Counted from the first letter of the stretch, positions 40,946 to 53,735 are shown. The stretch is 64,000 bases of DNA from Trichobilharzia regenti (GCA_944472135.2 OX235270.1:48050352-48114351), one strand, 5' to 3'. Numbers and translations: made by a program. The notes: generated by a model not told the origin, from the sequence alone.

Positions 40946-42329
40946 AATGATAATTTGATAGGGCAGTTTGTTCGACAACTTATCTTCGTGTAAGTGACAT
41001 TACTGCATGCAGTGTTAAGAAATCATACCTTACAGATGTTAAGAAGTTGAATTTGTTTTCATTCATTATATTTTTACAATAAGTTTTAATTTTCCTTCCT
41101 CTCTTGAAATGAGGTGTGTCATGAATTCGGATTTATATAAGCAAGAATAGCAACCTATTTCGGTTAAAACAAAATGCAGTGTGAAATCCTACAATGTCAG
41201 GAAACTCGGATGTGAGTCGCTGCTTGGCTGAGTACAGTTATCAGCATAATGTGAATTGTTTGCATGACAGTGGGAGTCTAAGAGTGATGTTGTTCTGTTA
41301 ACAGAAGACGGTGCAACGGCAGTAAGCTGTTTCCCTTGGACAGCTAGTAAGCTAAATGGGGTTAAGGGTAAATCTGAATAAGTGCACTTACTTACCCTTT
41401 GGTGGTGTTCTGTACGACAGCACTCCACCCTCAGCTCTGTTACGTGTAGCGTGTGATATGTAGTTGAGATAAACTTATCCTTCTCCTTTATCAGGTGCAG
41501 TAGGCCTTACAAACTGTCTTGGTATCTCTGCCTTCAAACGTAGGTTGCATATCTGAGATAGGGAGGCAACATGCAAGTGTAGTTATTCACATAACTCCAC
41601 CTGACCAACGTGGTGAATCTTACAGATTCACCTACCCGTTCTCGAAAAGTCTCTAAAGACAGCACTAAACTCAATAGAAAACTTATTGCTCATCTGGTCA
41701 CCAATGGGTAGACATATGTATTCTTCCCCTTTAAAAGGCTTCCAAAGGATAAGGAAATATCGTGATCCCTGTGGATGTCTTTTCGCAATCTCCGAATGTG
41801 GTTAGTTTCAAATGCTCTAGTCTGTCACAAGCAAAATACTTAGAAATCGACATTTTAGCAGGTGATTTCTGCGTTAATTTAAAGGAGCTGAACCGATCAA
41901 GAACACAATAGAGATGTTTGTGAAGTCCATCCTGATGAAATGACGGCGGTTATCGTCTCTTACACTAGCATTAACTTCAAACATAAGGGAAGGTATCGCT
42001 ACTTGGTGACAACCAAACAAAGGACACAAATTGGCCAATAAGGTATAAATTATTGATTCGGCAGAGTATCGCTTCTCCTAGAACACTAGTGTGAATTCCG
42101 ATCACGCTTAATCCTATGTAGCTGTATTCCTTTAAAGGGTTGCACGTGGGAAACAAGCAGATGAAGATTCTTCATATGTTTACTTTTGTGTTTAGGGAAG
42201 AGATGGCTGAAGATTTATCTGAGTATCAGAATAAAATACCGTTACATCCAGTGTACTGTAGAAATAGAAATAAAGACAATTGACTAGCAAATGTTAGCTA
42301 GTCAACTGATGTAAGGTGATTGATCCCAA
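40946..42329. other. unassigned, no feature recognised
   Basis: No gene, RNA or repeat family could be supported in this 1.4-kb stretch. Confidence 0.4.
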
Positions 42330-43550
42330 CAGGCTCCGAAGAGGAAGAAGGGGAGAAAACTACTCAAACATAATCTGATTAGAAATTTACTTAATGACCG
42401 CGAAAAATGATGGGTGATAGAAGCAAACAAAATTGAATAGGGATCAGCAACAGGTGGGTACTCGTCAACTACTTAAGCTTATTATGGCAATGGGTTTTAA
42501 AAAGTCTACGGTAAGTAAATTCGATCCCCAAAAGGATGAAACTTTAATAACTTTTCAGGAGAGTTGGTGGAAATATCGGTCAGAATACTCTGCAGCCGTT
42601 ACATTACAGGGGCTTTAGATGAATGAAATATAAACGTCGAATTCAGCTGAGGTTTCAAAAGGTATTTCCAATCTTACAATAACAGCAGGATCTGATAATT
42701 TAATTCCAGAGGTGTTGAAACATGGTGGTGGTGAACTGTTGGGTATGTTAACTAAGGTACCAGCTTTTGTCGCGCTGCCAGACTGGTGCAGGTACTTAAT
42801 CATTCCAGTTTATAAGAACGGAAGCAAATATCCTTGTGATGATCATCGGGTATCAGTTAGACCCATATGATATATAAAATGATAGAGTCCATAGGCTCAG
42901 GTAAGTAAACTGGTTTCAGCCCCCGACATGCTCTGAAGCACTGACATATTTTAAGTATCTGGAGTCTTTCATGGAAATCCACTGAGAGCTGATTTCGTAG
43001 TGTTGCCTAGTTCTGGAGAAATTGCCGAGGAAGTATACAGTGGAAATCAAGACACTGCTTGACTCTTTGCAGCTGTGTTACAGCTTATGGAGAGTTGTGT
43101 TCTGAATTAATGGCAGACAGTGACGTCCATCAGAAATGTCCACCATCATCATTTTTATGTAATTGCATTATAGATGTACTAATGGAGGTGATACTGATTG
43201 ACTTCTGTTTCTTAGGGGTTGCCTTGTAGTGAGGTAATAGTTTCATTGATATGCAGTACGCAGATGACAGCTCTTTCAGTTGAAGACACTGACAAAATGC
43301 AGAGTTTTCTGAACAGAAATCTGAATATAATGACGTGTTTTGCTCTTATCGGTTGTAAGGTGATATTGTAAGACTGAGTTGCACTATCTGAGCATACACA
43401 GTGAAATGGGCTACGATAAAAAAGATGTAGGGATAGTCATAACAAAACACGGTGTGAATTCATGGATTGAATGGCTGTTGGTATCAAGCACGTAAATTAG
43501 TGTAGATTTCGAAGTCAGGCTTCTCAGCAGACTCTAAGAATCATACATTG
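42330..43550 (+). mobile_element. RTE family A-like copy, old and degraded (A4)
   Basis: Plus-strand fragments align to family A: RKLLKHNLIRNLLNDREK (linker), SKGISNLTITAGSDNLIPEV, LPDWCRYLIIPVYKNGSKYP, CIIDVLMEVILIDF and IDMQYADDSS (catalytic Asp pair still visible). Stops and indels are frequent. It is the most diverged A copy in the window. Confidence 0.65.
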
Positions 43551-43755
43551 AAGACTGGTAGTCATTGAGCGTAACTCTCACAGTTACACAAATGTATTCA
43601 CTTCACATCATCTTCCAAATCCTGTAGATCCACAGCAATCTCCCTTCGTTATCTATGTGAAATTCACGTCCAACTATTGTAGTTTCACTACATTTCTTTT
43701 CTTTTTTTTTATATATCCATTTCCGAATCGATACAATTTTACTCAGATACCTATG

Positions 43756-43940
43756 TTTTTTTTTGATTTACAGCTTGATTCCACACTGTATTTTTGGTAC
43801 AAGTATGGAATTTTCAGCATGGATATCGGTAGCCCAAATTTTGCAGGCCGACCATAGATATCAGGTGTGCGCCGGTGTGTGCTCGAATCCCGGACCATGT
43901 GCATGGTCGGCGAGAGTCCTAACCACTGTGCCACCGACGC
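43756..43940 (-). mobile_element. tRNA-derived SINE, copy S3
   Basis: Reverse orientation: a T-rich stretch (tail), then the body 'cagcttgattccacactgta', box B complement, box A complement 'ccactgtgcca', and 'ccgacgc' at the head. Well preserved. Confidence 0.85.
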
Positions 43941-44849
43941 CACCAACACATGGGTTCAAGATATTACTTAATGGATATCACGCACTTTGGTTGTGTAACT
44001 CACTTGTTAACGGAGTTTTGGAACAAGACAAATGAGCTAACAATATTTTCAATTAGATCTTCAGCTCTTCCCCTAATTTACATAGCTTTACGTATAAAAA
44101 ATCTAACCAATAACTGTGAGTTTGTGGATCAAATACTAATAAGTGTTAAATGCTCTTAGCGTCACTAATAATGATAACAAAAATAATGGTAATAAGGTTA
44201 CTGTTAGCAAAATTACAGGGAGTTCATGCAGTTGGCGATAAGAATAACGAAGATAGTAATGTGTATACCTACGCAATTCAGTACATAAATCAAAATCAAA
44301 GCAATTAGTTCCCTTTATGAATTTCAACACTATAAGAAGACGTAGTTTATCTGAAACGTGTAGTGTATTCGCACAACACACTTCGGACATTCTAATCACA
44401 CACATGCTTCTCATACACAGTTATATAGAATCATTACAATACAGGTCAAATTCACAGATAGTGGCTAGGGAGATGACGCAAAGGCGTGGTTAAGAAAGAA
44501 AAAAAACTAAGGGGTTAGAAATATTAGGAAGTAAATTAAACTTTGGTTCTACATTGGATCACCAAGGCAGGTTTAAAGTAATAACAAATAACTTTTGCAT
44601 ACATGACAGGTTTAAGTCTTTTTATAGCCAAGACTTCAACGAATTGAAGTGTGTGTGGCCCAACCTTGTTTTATATATGGGATGAAAGGCACTATTGAAA
44701 TCAATCTTATGAACCGTTTCTACAATGTTCTTCGCTCTATATGATGTCGGATATCTATTACCAGGATAAATGGTATCCGGCGATTTCATTTGTTATTGCA
44801 GCCACTTTGGAATATGTTCTGCTGCCCTGACCTGCAGAGACTGATGGGT
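43941..44849. other. unassigned, with a dispersed ~70-bp repeat
   Basis: Positions 44297-44366 ('ttagttccctttatgaattt' ... 'gacgtagtttatctgaaa') recur at 59281-59350. Both copies lie within about 400 bp of a tRNA-SINE. Nothing else was recognised. Confidence 0.5.
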
Positions 44850-45870
44850 CCTTCTTATATACGTGCGTCAGCACATACATGTAAATTGATAAACACAGTG
44901 AGCTGTGACACTATCGTTCGGATACTGTGAGGACAGGACAGCATAATTCTCGTTTTCTCTATGAAGATAAGTTTAGCTGCATAGTAAGCTTTATTGATTG
45001 CTGCTTTGAGTCTTGAGTTAGTGACCAGATGGCAAGGATATATAAACATCATTTTGGGAGCTGATTGGATTGGTAGAGCTCTTTGGTTGATACTTCCATG
45101 ACGCCTAATATAAGTCAGTGGGTAATTGTTATCTAACAATATTTCAGTGAGGTGTTATCTTTCTTCTTCAATTGAATCTCTAGTACATATACGGTGAATG
45201 CGTTTGAACAAACACTTAAACAACGCCTTTTTATACTGTAATGGACAGAAACTATGATAATTAAGATACTGTCCCGTCCATGTGGACCTTCTGTAGACAG
45301 ATCGCTTTACCGACCCCTCTCGGCGGTTATGAGTACATCTAAAAATGGCTGGCAATCATTTTCTTTAACGTGTGTTAGCGATATAATGTTTTGTACTCTA
45401 TTGATCTGGTTTGGGATTTCTAAGGCGTCTATGGGTTTATCATAAATGACTATTATGTCATCCACACATCTCTTGTAAAAAAGCTCTTCCAATTGCGTCC
45501 TCCACTAGGTTCTCAACATGTGAAATGTATGTATCAGCTAACAATGAATCTAGAGGGCTTCCCTTAGCAACATCATTGATCTGGCGAAAATGCTCACCCT
45601 CAAATGTAAACTTAAAATTGTACATAGAAGCAGTAACTCTTTTAAATAAGCTGTGGTCACTGGTAATTGGAAATTGCTGTCAGAGATGTAATCACATAAA
45701 ATGTCAACCGTCTGTAAAAGAGGTTCATTTGTAAATTGACGTCTAATGAGAACATAGTTTTGTCCTTTATATTAACGTTTTGAAGAAAATCAATAAACTC
45801 AAAAGTATCTTTCAATGCGTTATGGTACAGTTTATTTTGAAAAAGTCTCAGTGTTACACAGTAATATTTA
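44850..45870 (-). mobile_element. Penelope-like element, RT core (PLE-3, degraded)
   Basis: Minus-strand frames give LYHNALKDTFEFIDFLQNVN, KDKTMFSLDVNL, FYKRCVDDIIVIYDKPIDAL (catalytic YVDD with Tyr replaced by Cys), IISLTHVKENDCQPFLDVLI, then HRICTRDSIEEE and the INKAYYAAKLIFIEKTR region. This order matches PLE RT followed by the linker to the GIY-YIG nuclease. There are many stops. Just 5' of it the hairpin GAGCAATAAATTGTGCTC is followed by GAAAC, a PLE-type end motif. Confidence 0.72.
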
Positions 45871-46239
45871 CTGATGATGTTTCGAGCACAATTTATTGCT
45901 CATAATCATATCAAGGTACTCACGCAACTTACTAACTTCGTTTATATAATTCCATTATTTTCCATCGCTTGACTTGATTGGTAGTAGTATTTTCCATATT
46001 TTCGATATGAGACTTAATCAAACTAAATTTTACCCATAATGGAACTATACTCGACTACAGTGCCCAACTTCTATTCTTATAACTTTTAATGCGAAATTGC
46101 AGAAGCTTCTAATAGGCACTTTGCAAGTTTGTGGGTTGGGGATCTGGCCTTAGAAATCACGTAATACTGAAGATGAAGTGGATAGATAATCAGAGTTTAA
46201 ATAAATATCATAAAAGCACGAAAGAAATAGAAATTAAGA

Positions 46240-48165
46240 AGGGGTGAGAGGTTTTCAATTTCAATTTACCTAGGCCAAGGGAGAGACAAAGGTAGAACAA
46301 ACATTTTTTGTATGCAAAGACTAGGATTGTTCTCTCGGATTCCCATAATTTCGGCTGTGTGTAAAAGGCAGGTTTGAATTCTGTTCGAAGGGCTCGATGG
46401 GATGCGAGCACTACTTCTGTCCAATTGGTGACGTCTATCAATCAAATGAGTCCAAATAGAACTTCTTATACACTTTATTTGGCTTTTTCTGAACCATGAA
46501 GGAAGATGTCCAATGATACGTTTGTTGAACTGTCTAATTGTTCGCCTTATATAGCTTCCTCTTCGGGAGCAGCTAATTTTGTAAGTACATATAGAAGCGA
46601 CACATCTAGGCAGTTTGCCTTTCACTTGAGCCATCGTAATTGGTTGGCTGGGAAATGACAAACAAAAGGTGGCGACAGTATAGGTCCGTTTTGTGGCTCT
46701 AGATTAATCTTAGATGTAGGACTTCACTAGCCACGTCCCCATTCAACTGCTGTTTCAGGAACAGTTGTTTCTATTTAACTTGTCGGTTTATCTTTATTAT
46801 GGAGTTTTGAACTAGAGGTGTAACGACAGAAGACAAGAGTCAGACAACAGTTCGTTTATTGAGAAAATCGACAGATATTTATAGATTTTTATATACATTA
46901 TTATTCGTTATGTTGTCAGAGAAATAGCGTCTTCTGATTGGTTTTCCTTTCCGAAGGCTATTCTGTCATCTCTTTGTTCCCATTTCTTAGACAGGCCGGT
47001 GATATATCTGCTAATCGTATCCACCCACGCTAAGTCTGCTGTGATTTGTTGCTGAGTTCCCCAAGGTTAAGATTTGATCTCGTTTCTTCTCATGACCAAG
47101 ATTTGGGACGTAAACACTGATGTCAATTGTTGTCTACAATTTTTTCTTGCAGACAACTCTCGCCATACATCTAACCACCTTACCACTTCATGGTAGGTGG
47201 AATTAGACATGTCTAGAACTGGGTGAAAACGAAGTCCTGGTTTATGTACTTTGGGCGGACCGGGTAATCGTGAAGAATTGCTTCCAATAGGTCCAAGATG
47301 GTTATAGGATGCCTCTGAGATTACTCCACTTTTTCTCAGCTCCTTAAGCGTGTTTGTTAACTGCTTTTCAGCCTTTCCTTCTAGATCTGTTGGGTTGTTA
47401 AACTTTTGATTTTTCGTTTCATCCGTTAGAAGTGAATTCATTTTGTCAACATAATCAAATTTATTCATCAGTACTACTCCTGATGATTATAATGTTTTGG
47501 TTGTTCCTTAACTTTCTTAGGGCTTCCTGATGTTGTATAGTCAGCAAGCTTTTACTAGAATGACTACTGTTTTTAAAGTGCTGACAACTGTCAACTTATG
47601 TAGTTTTAAACCTAGCAACTTCATAGTATGATGGTGGGATAAAGTCTTTTGTTTGTAGAAGGAGTTTTCATAACTGGATATTGGTATCGAATTGGTTGAC
47701 CTTATATCTTTGGTCACAAAATCTAAGACCTAATGATAGTGCTTCTAACTGTAATTTATCTAGTGTAACAACTGAAAAATCATGGACATACCGATAAAGT
47801 TCTGAAGGGAAATCTTTTTCAGGGTTTAGACTGTCTAGTGATTTGATAAGTTGAATTCCCCTTTTCTCTGCACTGTTTCGGCTTTCTCTGTCAACGTACT
47901 CAATGAAGTCATATCCAACCGAATCATCGCTCTTTGAAACATCATACTCCCAATGTGATCGATAAAACAATAACTCGACTACCAGAAGTAGAAAGAAAAT
48001 TTTCACTAACAACACACTCTGTTCTAACTGACAGAAGACGAGCAGAGACATTTTGTGGACTACATCGATTCAGTTTGAAGAAGGGGTTGTGAAGAAGTAA
48101 ACCTGAAGCTCGCAGATAGTCGCAAAGCTGCTGACATTTATTGGCGTTTTCCTGCCACATCAGAG
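46240..48165 (-). mobile_element. Penelope-like element PLE-2, N-terminus and C-terminus with RT core missing
   Basis: Minus strand: N-terminal region (FSVVTLDKLQLEALSLGLRF, 'CDQRYKVNQFD'), then DYVDKMNSLLTDETKNQKFN and LPGPPKVHKPGLRFHPVLDM (early RT motifs), to about 47067. An LTR-like block (46819-47060) intervenes. The C-terminus follows: KLPRCVASICTYKISCSRRG, YIRRTIRQFNKRIIGHLPSW (GIY-YIG-type) and IRENNPSLCIQKMF. The central RT, including the catalytic motif, is absent. Confidence 0.7.
46819..47060 (-). repeat. LTR-like block (solo LTR, left-facing)
   Basis: On the minus strand it has a TATA-like 'tatataaaaatctataaata', then an AATAAA signal (plus 46855-46860), then 'tgtcttctgtcgttaca', ending in CA like a retroviral-type LTR (plus-strand start TGTAACGACAG). 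The 5' limit is uncertain. Inserted within PLE-2; no duplication was found. Possibly related to the LTR elements that supplied the gag at 31491-32110, but nothing here proves that. Confidence 0.5.
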
Positions 48166-48181
48166 AAATACGTTTTCACGA

Positions 48182-48407
48182 ATTTGACCACGGATTGATA
48201 CCAGTTAGCGAACCATTGAAAACCAGGGAGTAGCAGATCGCTGTTTCATCCTAATTTGGGAATCATCGGCAGTACGCACCTACTGTATGTCGAACTCAAG
48301 ACCATTCGGTTACAAGGCGAGCTCGTAGAAGACTAGGCCACTGGGACCCGATTCAATGGCGAATCCATGAATTCTAATTTATACCAATTCGTGACAGAGT
48401 TTTCTGG
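48182..48407 (-). mobile_element. hammerhead SINE copy a (minus), decayed
   Basis: The sense strand (minus) has the tRNA-like head remnant and then the hammerhead region with core CCGATGA (U4 changed to C) and stem II TTCC/GGAT. Predicted inactive. It forms an inverted pair with copy b. Confidence 0.75.
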
Positions 48408-48750
48408 AATTCTAGTGAGAAGTCGTGGCCAGTAAGGTCCCACCAGGCAAGTGTGAGGATGGATATCCCACCAATGACATTGTTTGGGGTCATGCTAAAT
48501 CACGAATTGGTAGAAGTTAGAATTCATGAGCCATTGAATCGGATCCCAGTAGTTGAATGGTATACGAGCTTTTCTTATAACCGAAAGGTCTTGGGTTCGA
48601 ACCTCAGTGGGTGCGTACTGCCAATGATTCCCGAACTAGGATGAAACAGCTGTCCAGTACTCCTTGGATTTCAATGGTTCTCTAACTGATATCAATTCGT
48701 GGTCAAACTCTTACAAACAAATCTAATCCTTACAAACCAACTTTTGAAAA
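48408..48750 (+). mobile_element. hammerhead SINE copy b (plus), decayed
   Basis: Plus-strand copy including the 5' segment 'gagaagtcgtggccagtaag', box B GGTTCGAACCT and hammerhead region with intact stem I (GTACTG/CAGTAC) but core CCAATGA (two invariant bases lost). It ends near 'ccttacaaaccaacttttga'. Head-to-head with copy a. Confidence 0.78.
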
Positions 48751-48759
48751 TACGTTTTC

Positions 48760-49700
48760 AACTACTCTAGTACATTATTAACTTCTATTCAATTTCAAGC
48801 TTTGTCACTGGGTCCGAAATTCTGTAATATCAAAATGATAACTAAGGAGTTCAACAGCTGTCATCATGCTTTCCATTTCACGTTGGAATCAGAGGTGAAC
48901 TCGGAATTCCATTCTTTGGATGTTTTTCTAAAAAGGAGATTTGATGGTTCTCTTCAAAGATCGATCTACAGGAAACCAAATTGGAATAATCAATACACTA
49001 AATTTCATAGTTAGGTCATTTTGAGAAGAAAGAGAAACCTCATCCACTTGTTATCCTCAAGAGTTAGAAGGATATGTACCAGTGATACAATCGACGGGGA
49101 ACTAGAGCAACTCAGACAAATCCTCATAGAAAATGGAAATCCCCAAAGATTCATTGAGAAAGAGATGAAGTTAAAGCAAAAGCCTGGAAGAACCCAGACG
49201 ATGCTGAACGTTGAATTTAAAGGTAATACCGCTGTTGAGATCCTGAAGAATCGCTCATGCAGATCACTGAGAAAAGCCTTCTTTGCGGCTGACCTACGGA
49301 TCAATTTCTATAGCGAACAAATGGTCAGTGGATGTATGAAGGATAAATCGCCGCTTTGGGCCAATTCAATCTGTGTTTATAAATTCTGCTGCTCGTGTGG
49401 AGCTAGTATTACTGGCTGCACAAAGCGCACCATTTCCAAACGCATCTATGAAAATTATCTGGCATCGTTAAAAAAAGGACAATGCAATACAGTTACTAGC
49501 CTAATTATCGAGCACTTAGTGAACTCAACCACGTAGTTCCACCCGAGTTATCTTTCAAAATCATCTACAAGGTAAGGCTAAATGGTACAAAGGGTGTCAG
49601 GGTTCGGCATTTGTGTTTGGCGGAGGCGTTGGTAGTTCGTCAATACAACCCCGAACTCTGTATACAGAAAATGTTTGTCCAGTCTCTTATTCTACCATGG
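48760..49700 (+). mobile_element. Penelope-like element PLE-4, C-terminal half (plus)
   Basis: Plus-strand fragments: SEFHSLDVFLKRRFDGSLQR (post-catalytic RT), IYRKPNWNNQYTKFHS, a stop, then RRICTSDTIDGELEQLRQIL, RFIEKEMKLKQKPGRTQTML, SLRKAFFAADLRINFYSEQM and SICVYKFCCSCGASITGCTK RTISKRI (GIY-YIG nuclease, with 'YIG' degraded to 'ITG'). It ends near 'LYTENVCPVSYST'. One frame is open from 49021 to 49536. Opposite orientation to PLE-2. Confidence 0.75.
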
Positions 49701-51474
49701 TCTTAACCTCTTCACTGTTCGTTCCCTGTAAAAAATCTTTATGAATTTTCAATTTTTCCTTTTTAGTTTACTTTTACTTTAATAATTAATTCACTATTAT
49801 CACTCTCATATGTTAAAATGACACTCAACTACCTTTATTCTCACTCAAGAATAGTTCTAACATTATCAAATTTCTAAACCTTTCTTCCTTTGTGCCATTA
49901 GGTACTACGTAATTTACATTATATCAATGATACGTAATTTACAATTTTTGTTTTCACTTCTAAAGCCACTGAGTAATTGCATCTTATTATGTCTCTCCTA
50001 CCCTACCTTCCTGATTATTACACATTGTAATTTTTTAATTTGACCTATGACCTGAAATATTTCTAGAATAGTACCACTACCTACCTTCTGTTTATTACAC
50101 TTAGTTATTCTATTAATTTGACCTTTCACAGGAAATAATTCTAGAACTTTCTCACACATTTAACATAAATACACAAATATACGGCCTAGATGATGACTTC
50201 ATGGAAAAGAAAGGTTTTTCGCTGAATTGTCTTTCATTTTCTTTATATTTATAGAGGTATTGTAGTTTTTGAAGAATGGCTTTTTTCTGAAAAAAATTCC
50301 TCGCATAATTAGGTAGTGAACACAATCCGACCCTTCTGGGTTTTTTTTTTCATGTAAGAAGATTAACTTTAATGTGCCAAGTCGGTGTACTTTTCGCTGT
50401 TGCAAATGTGATTAACAGACTGTACATAACACTAAGACTTTGGTAGTTATGCCAGCTATTAGTTGACGATCTTTTATCTCTCAATGTAATTTCAAAAGTA
50501 TATATATTCGTGTATGTAGAGTATTCAGCTGACGAGTTCTACCGAAATTTGATGAATTCATTAAATCCTGCTTTATTAACCTTTATTGCTTGTTTTAAAT
50601 TCGTATCGGGAAATAAATGTTTTCTATTAGTTGACGACTTCTTTTTGCGTACCTTACAAAAAAACAACGGAAATGTTCAGCATAATTGATACAGGTTTAA
50701 TAATAATATATTTATTCCTATCTATGTAGGAACACATCATTTGTACATGCATCGACAAGTATCATTTAAATTACATAAATTTCGTTTATGGTGAATTTAT
50801 ACGGTTGTTTTCCTTTTTGGGAACAGTCTGTTAACTAGTCGTTCAATGGAGCACACTGAGAAATATAGGGATATTGTCTTCGCATTAAGAAAAACCCAAG
50901 TATTTGCTGAATGGATTGCAAATACTTGGGACAAAATAAATTTTGAAGTCAATTCTTTCATATAATTTTGTTGTATATGGCATCGAATCTTATTCTTGAT
51001 TTTAAACAATATGTATTGCTTGTCACATCGCTCACATGCTTAGGTTAGTGGAGAGCTATCACTCAGTTGTTATATCCCATAATTTCAGTCAGACAGCACG
51101 AAATTCTAACAGTATTCACTAATTTTATACATGCGTAAAAGTCATGTGGGGGCTCGCACCTACTTCATGAATTTGGGACTTAAAATGACCTCACATGATG
51201 AATGAAGGTAATTATGAAAGTGCCTTGAGGAGAGTAATTTAGCGACATCTGTTTTAATACAAATGAGATGAGAAATAGTAACTCACCTGGAAACTGTCTA
51301 TTTTGTCATTTCCCTTGTAGCTTGTGGATTGAAGTGAATAAAATAACTGGTTCACAACTGTCGTTGCATTTAAAATGGTATCAAAGAACTGTGATAAAAG
51401 GGTGGAATATAATGCTGTAGTGGCAGGCGATTCCCTAGAATTATTGGCCACAGTATTCATCACTGAATATTGGA
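49701..51474. other. AT-rich, no gene recognised
   Basis: Very AT-rich. A near-palindrome around 50898-50933 ('caagtatttgctga...tgcaaatacttg') could form a hairpin. No coding or repeat assignment. Confidence 0.45.
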
Positions 51475-51654
51475 TTTTTTTATTTTTGATTACAGCTTGA
51501 TTCCACACCGTATTTTTGGTACAAGTATGGAATTTTCAGCATGCGATATCGGTAGCCCAAATTTCGCAGGCCGACTATAGATATCAGGTGTGCGTCGGCG
51601 TGGGCTCGAATCCCGGACCATGTGCATGGTCGACGAGAGTCTTAACCACTGTGC
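51475..51654 (-). mobile_element. tRNA-derived SINE, copy S4
   Basis: Reverse orientation: A-rich tail complement at 51475-51492, body, box B complement GGGCTCGAATCC and box A complement ending 'ccactgtgc'. The 5'-most ~10 bp of the head are missing. Confidence 0.82.
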
Positions 51655-52745
51655 TGATCCTTACTGTTTAAGTCGATTTGTTTAGCTGAAGGCTTCGGGT
51701 CAAGTATCCACGACAACTGGTACTGGCTGATCGAGAGACAGCAGAAATAATGTTTAGGATAATAATACTCCAAACAAATGAGAATAATTTTATTTGTAGA
51801 GGATAATGGTATCATTCAGAATCTGTTCAAGAGTAAAAGCCGTTTATTTCACGTCTGCAAAAAGTTGCATCACCTCAAGATTATTCGGTCCATGATTTCA
51901 ATACTAAAAGTGTAACTGTGATTAGAAAGTTGTAAATATTTACACTTGTAGTATATACTTTTAGTTTGCTAAAAAGGACAGCATATCAGTAATTTAGAAG
52001 TGGACAATATCTTCTGGTGCATTACTCATCAAATCTCTTTTCCCTCAAATCATAAGTTAGTTTGTAGACATTCAAAAATTTGACTTGAAATTGCACCATG
52101 TAAGTTACAGCTAGTAATACCGTTGTTTTGCCGATTTAGTCTGTTTTTGGTGTCATATCTTGCAAATATGTTGATAGAAAAAAAAATAAAATAGAGGCAT
52201 TTCTAGGATAAATTCTGCTAGGAATCATCGTAAAGTGTTACTTCAATTGCAATGTTTGGTAGTTTTGAAATAGATCTCTTGAGGTGATCGCAATGCTGAA
52301 GTTAAAAAAGCAACACGTGCTGCATGCATTGTGGGCATAATTTAGCCGATAACCATCCTATAATTATTAGGAATCCATGTTTGGTAGAAAGGACTGTCTT
52401 CAGGATTTGTCACTTGAAGACGAGATAGTTATGTCTTCAATGCACAGGCTGGTCAGTTGTCCTAAATTAAACTTCGTAATCAAAGGCCACTATGAATAAT
52501 TTCTTCAGCAGCAATATGAGCAGGTGATCTAATTGTTTCTTCATATCCTTTATATGATATTTTCAAAGTATAAACCCCTAGGCTCTCATAGTCATAACAC
52601 CTTAAAAATATTAAAGCATAAACTAACCAACCCTTTAGTGCGTTCAGTTTCTGGTGAAATCAGAGACGAACATCCCAGTCCCTTCTGAAATATTAGTATG
52701 GACTACAGTGTCACTAGATGGAAAAGTGTAAATTATGTATATTAT
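51655..52745. other. unassigned, no feature recognised
   Basis: AT-rich with no supportable gene or repeat. Confidence 0.4.
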
Positions 52746-53262
52746 TACTAATTCATTGGGTTCCGAGTGAAACACACGGCTTCAACAACACGCAGTGCAA
52801 ATCTCCGACCCGTAAAGAAGCAGTGACTGATTTCACATTTGTGTTGAAAATCCGAGTCTTGTTCTCTATGCCGGCTGAGTACAGAAGATTTCGACACTGG
52901 TTTTAGGTTGATGAAGGCATATCTTGCCTTTTCGATTCTGAATTTGACATCTCCCTCCTTTCTGCCTGTAGTTGAAACGATGCTTCCTAGATAAGTTCAG
53001 GAAGTAAACTCTATCAGATCTCTCCCGCTGATGGTGATTAGTGCAGGCTGTTTTTGTTGTTGTTGCGGTTCGTTGGCTAACTTCATCATCTCCGTCTCCT
53101 CTAAGTTCACCCACAGTCCTGTCTTCAGCGAACGCTTCTTCAGCCAGTTTGTTGGTCTTCGCTTGCAGGTTTTCGAGTTTGTGACATTTGAAATTTGACA
53201 CATGTCATCTGGGAAATCCAGATCTTCTAGAGTCTTCTTATGAGTCCAAGATATACAAACGT
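52746..53262 (-). mobile_element. RTE family B copy B5a, old, internally deleted
   Basis: Minus strand: KTLEDLDFPDDMCQISN (FADD to FPDD), NKLAEEAF..., poly-Gln, LITISGRDLIEF, CQIQNRKGKICLHQPKTSVE. It then skips to the 3' end 'ttgttgaagccgtgtgtttc' near 52760. Head-to-head with B5b. Confidence 0.68.
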
Positions 53263-53735
53263 CAAATCAGTCAGCTCTTCTATACGGATGAGAAACTTGG
53301 CGGGCGGGTCACAAAGAATATTTCCAAAAGCCTGTTGCAGACCAGACCTTTATCAACAACTGTCTTCGCTGGATCTATACTGAAGATCAGATGGCCGGGC
53401 CGGAAAGAATCACCAACAAGAAACTATGGGAACAAACAAAACAAGAACAAACCAATCGCCCAACAAATATGCAGGAGAAAATGGATATGGATTGGACACT
53501 CGCTGAGTGGTGACATCGCACGCGCGTCAGGACATTGGTCGAGTGGAACCCGAAAGGGAAGCGGTGAGCGGGACATCAGTGCAAGGATGACATGTAGGAG
53601 ATCGTGTGAAGAGGAGTTGAACGAGTATGGACTAGCATGGATGCAGGTTAAAAGTACAACAGAAGACAGAAGCAAGTGGAGAAGTGCAGTTGAAGCCCTA
53701 TGTTCCACTAGGAACCCAAGGGAACAATAATAATA
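53263..53735 (+). mobile_element. RTE family B copy B5b, 5'-truncated, young
   Basis: Plus-strand C-terminal 150 codons (YKRQISQLFYTDEKLGGRVT ... RKWIWIGHSLSGDIARASGH ... STTEDRSKWRSAVEALCSTR) and a 'gggaacaataataata' tail. Close in sequence to B1/B2, unlike its neighbour B5a. Confidence 0.8.

Noticed and set aside
45890..45935. Hammerhead in the PLE-3 5' region (minus, GAGCA..TGCTC-GAAAC)
   Set aside because: The stem followed by GAAAC is there, but the CUGANGA core upstream is not (ATTATGA overlapping the stem). Stem positions do not satisfy the fold.
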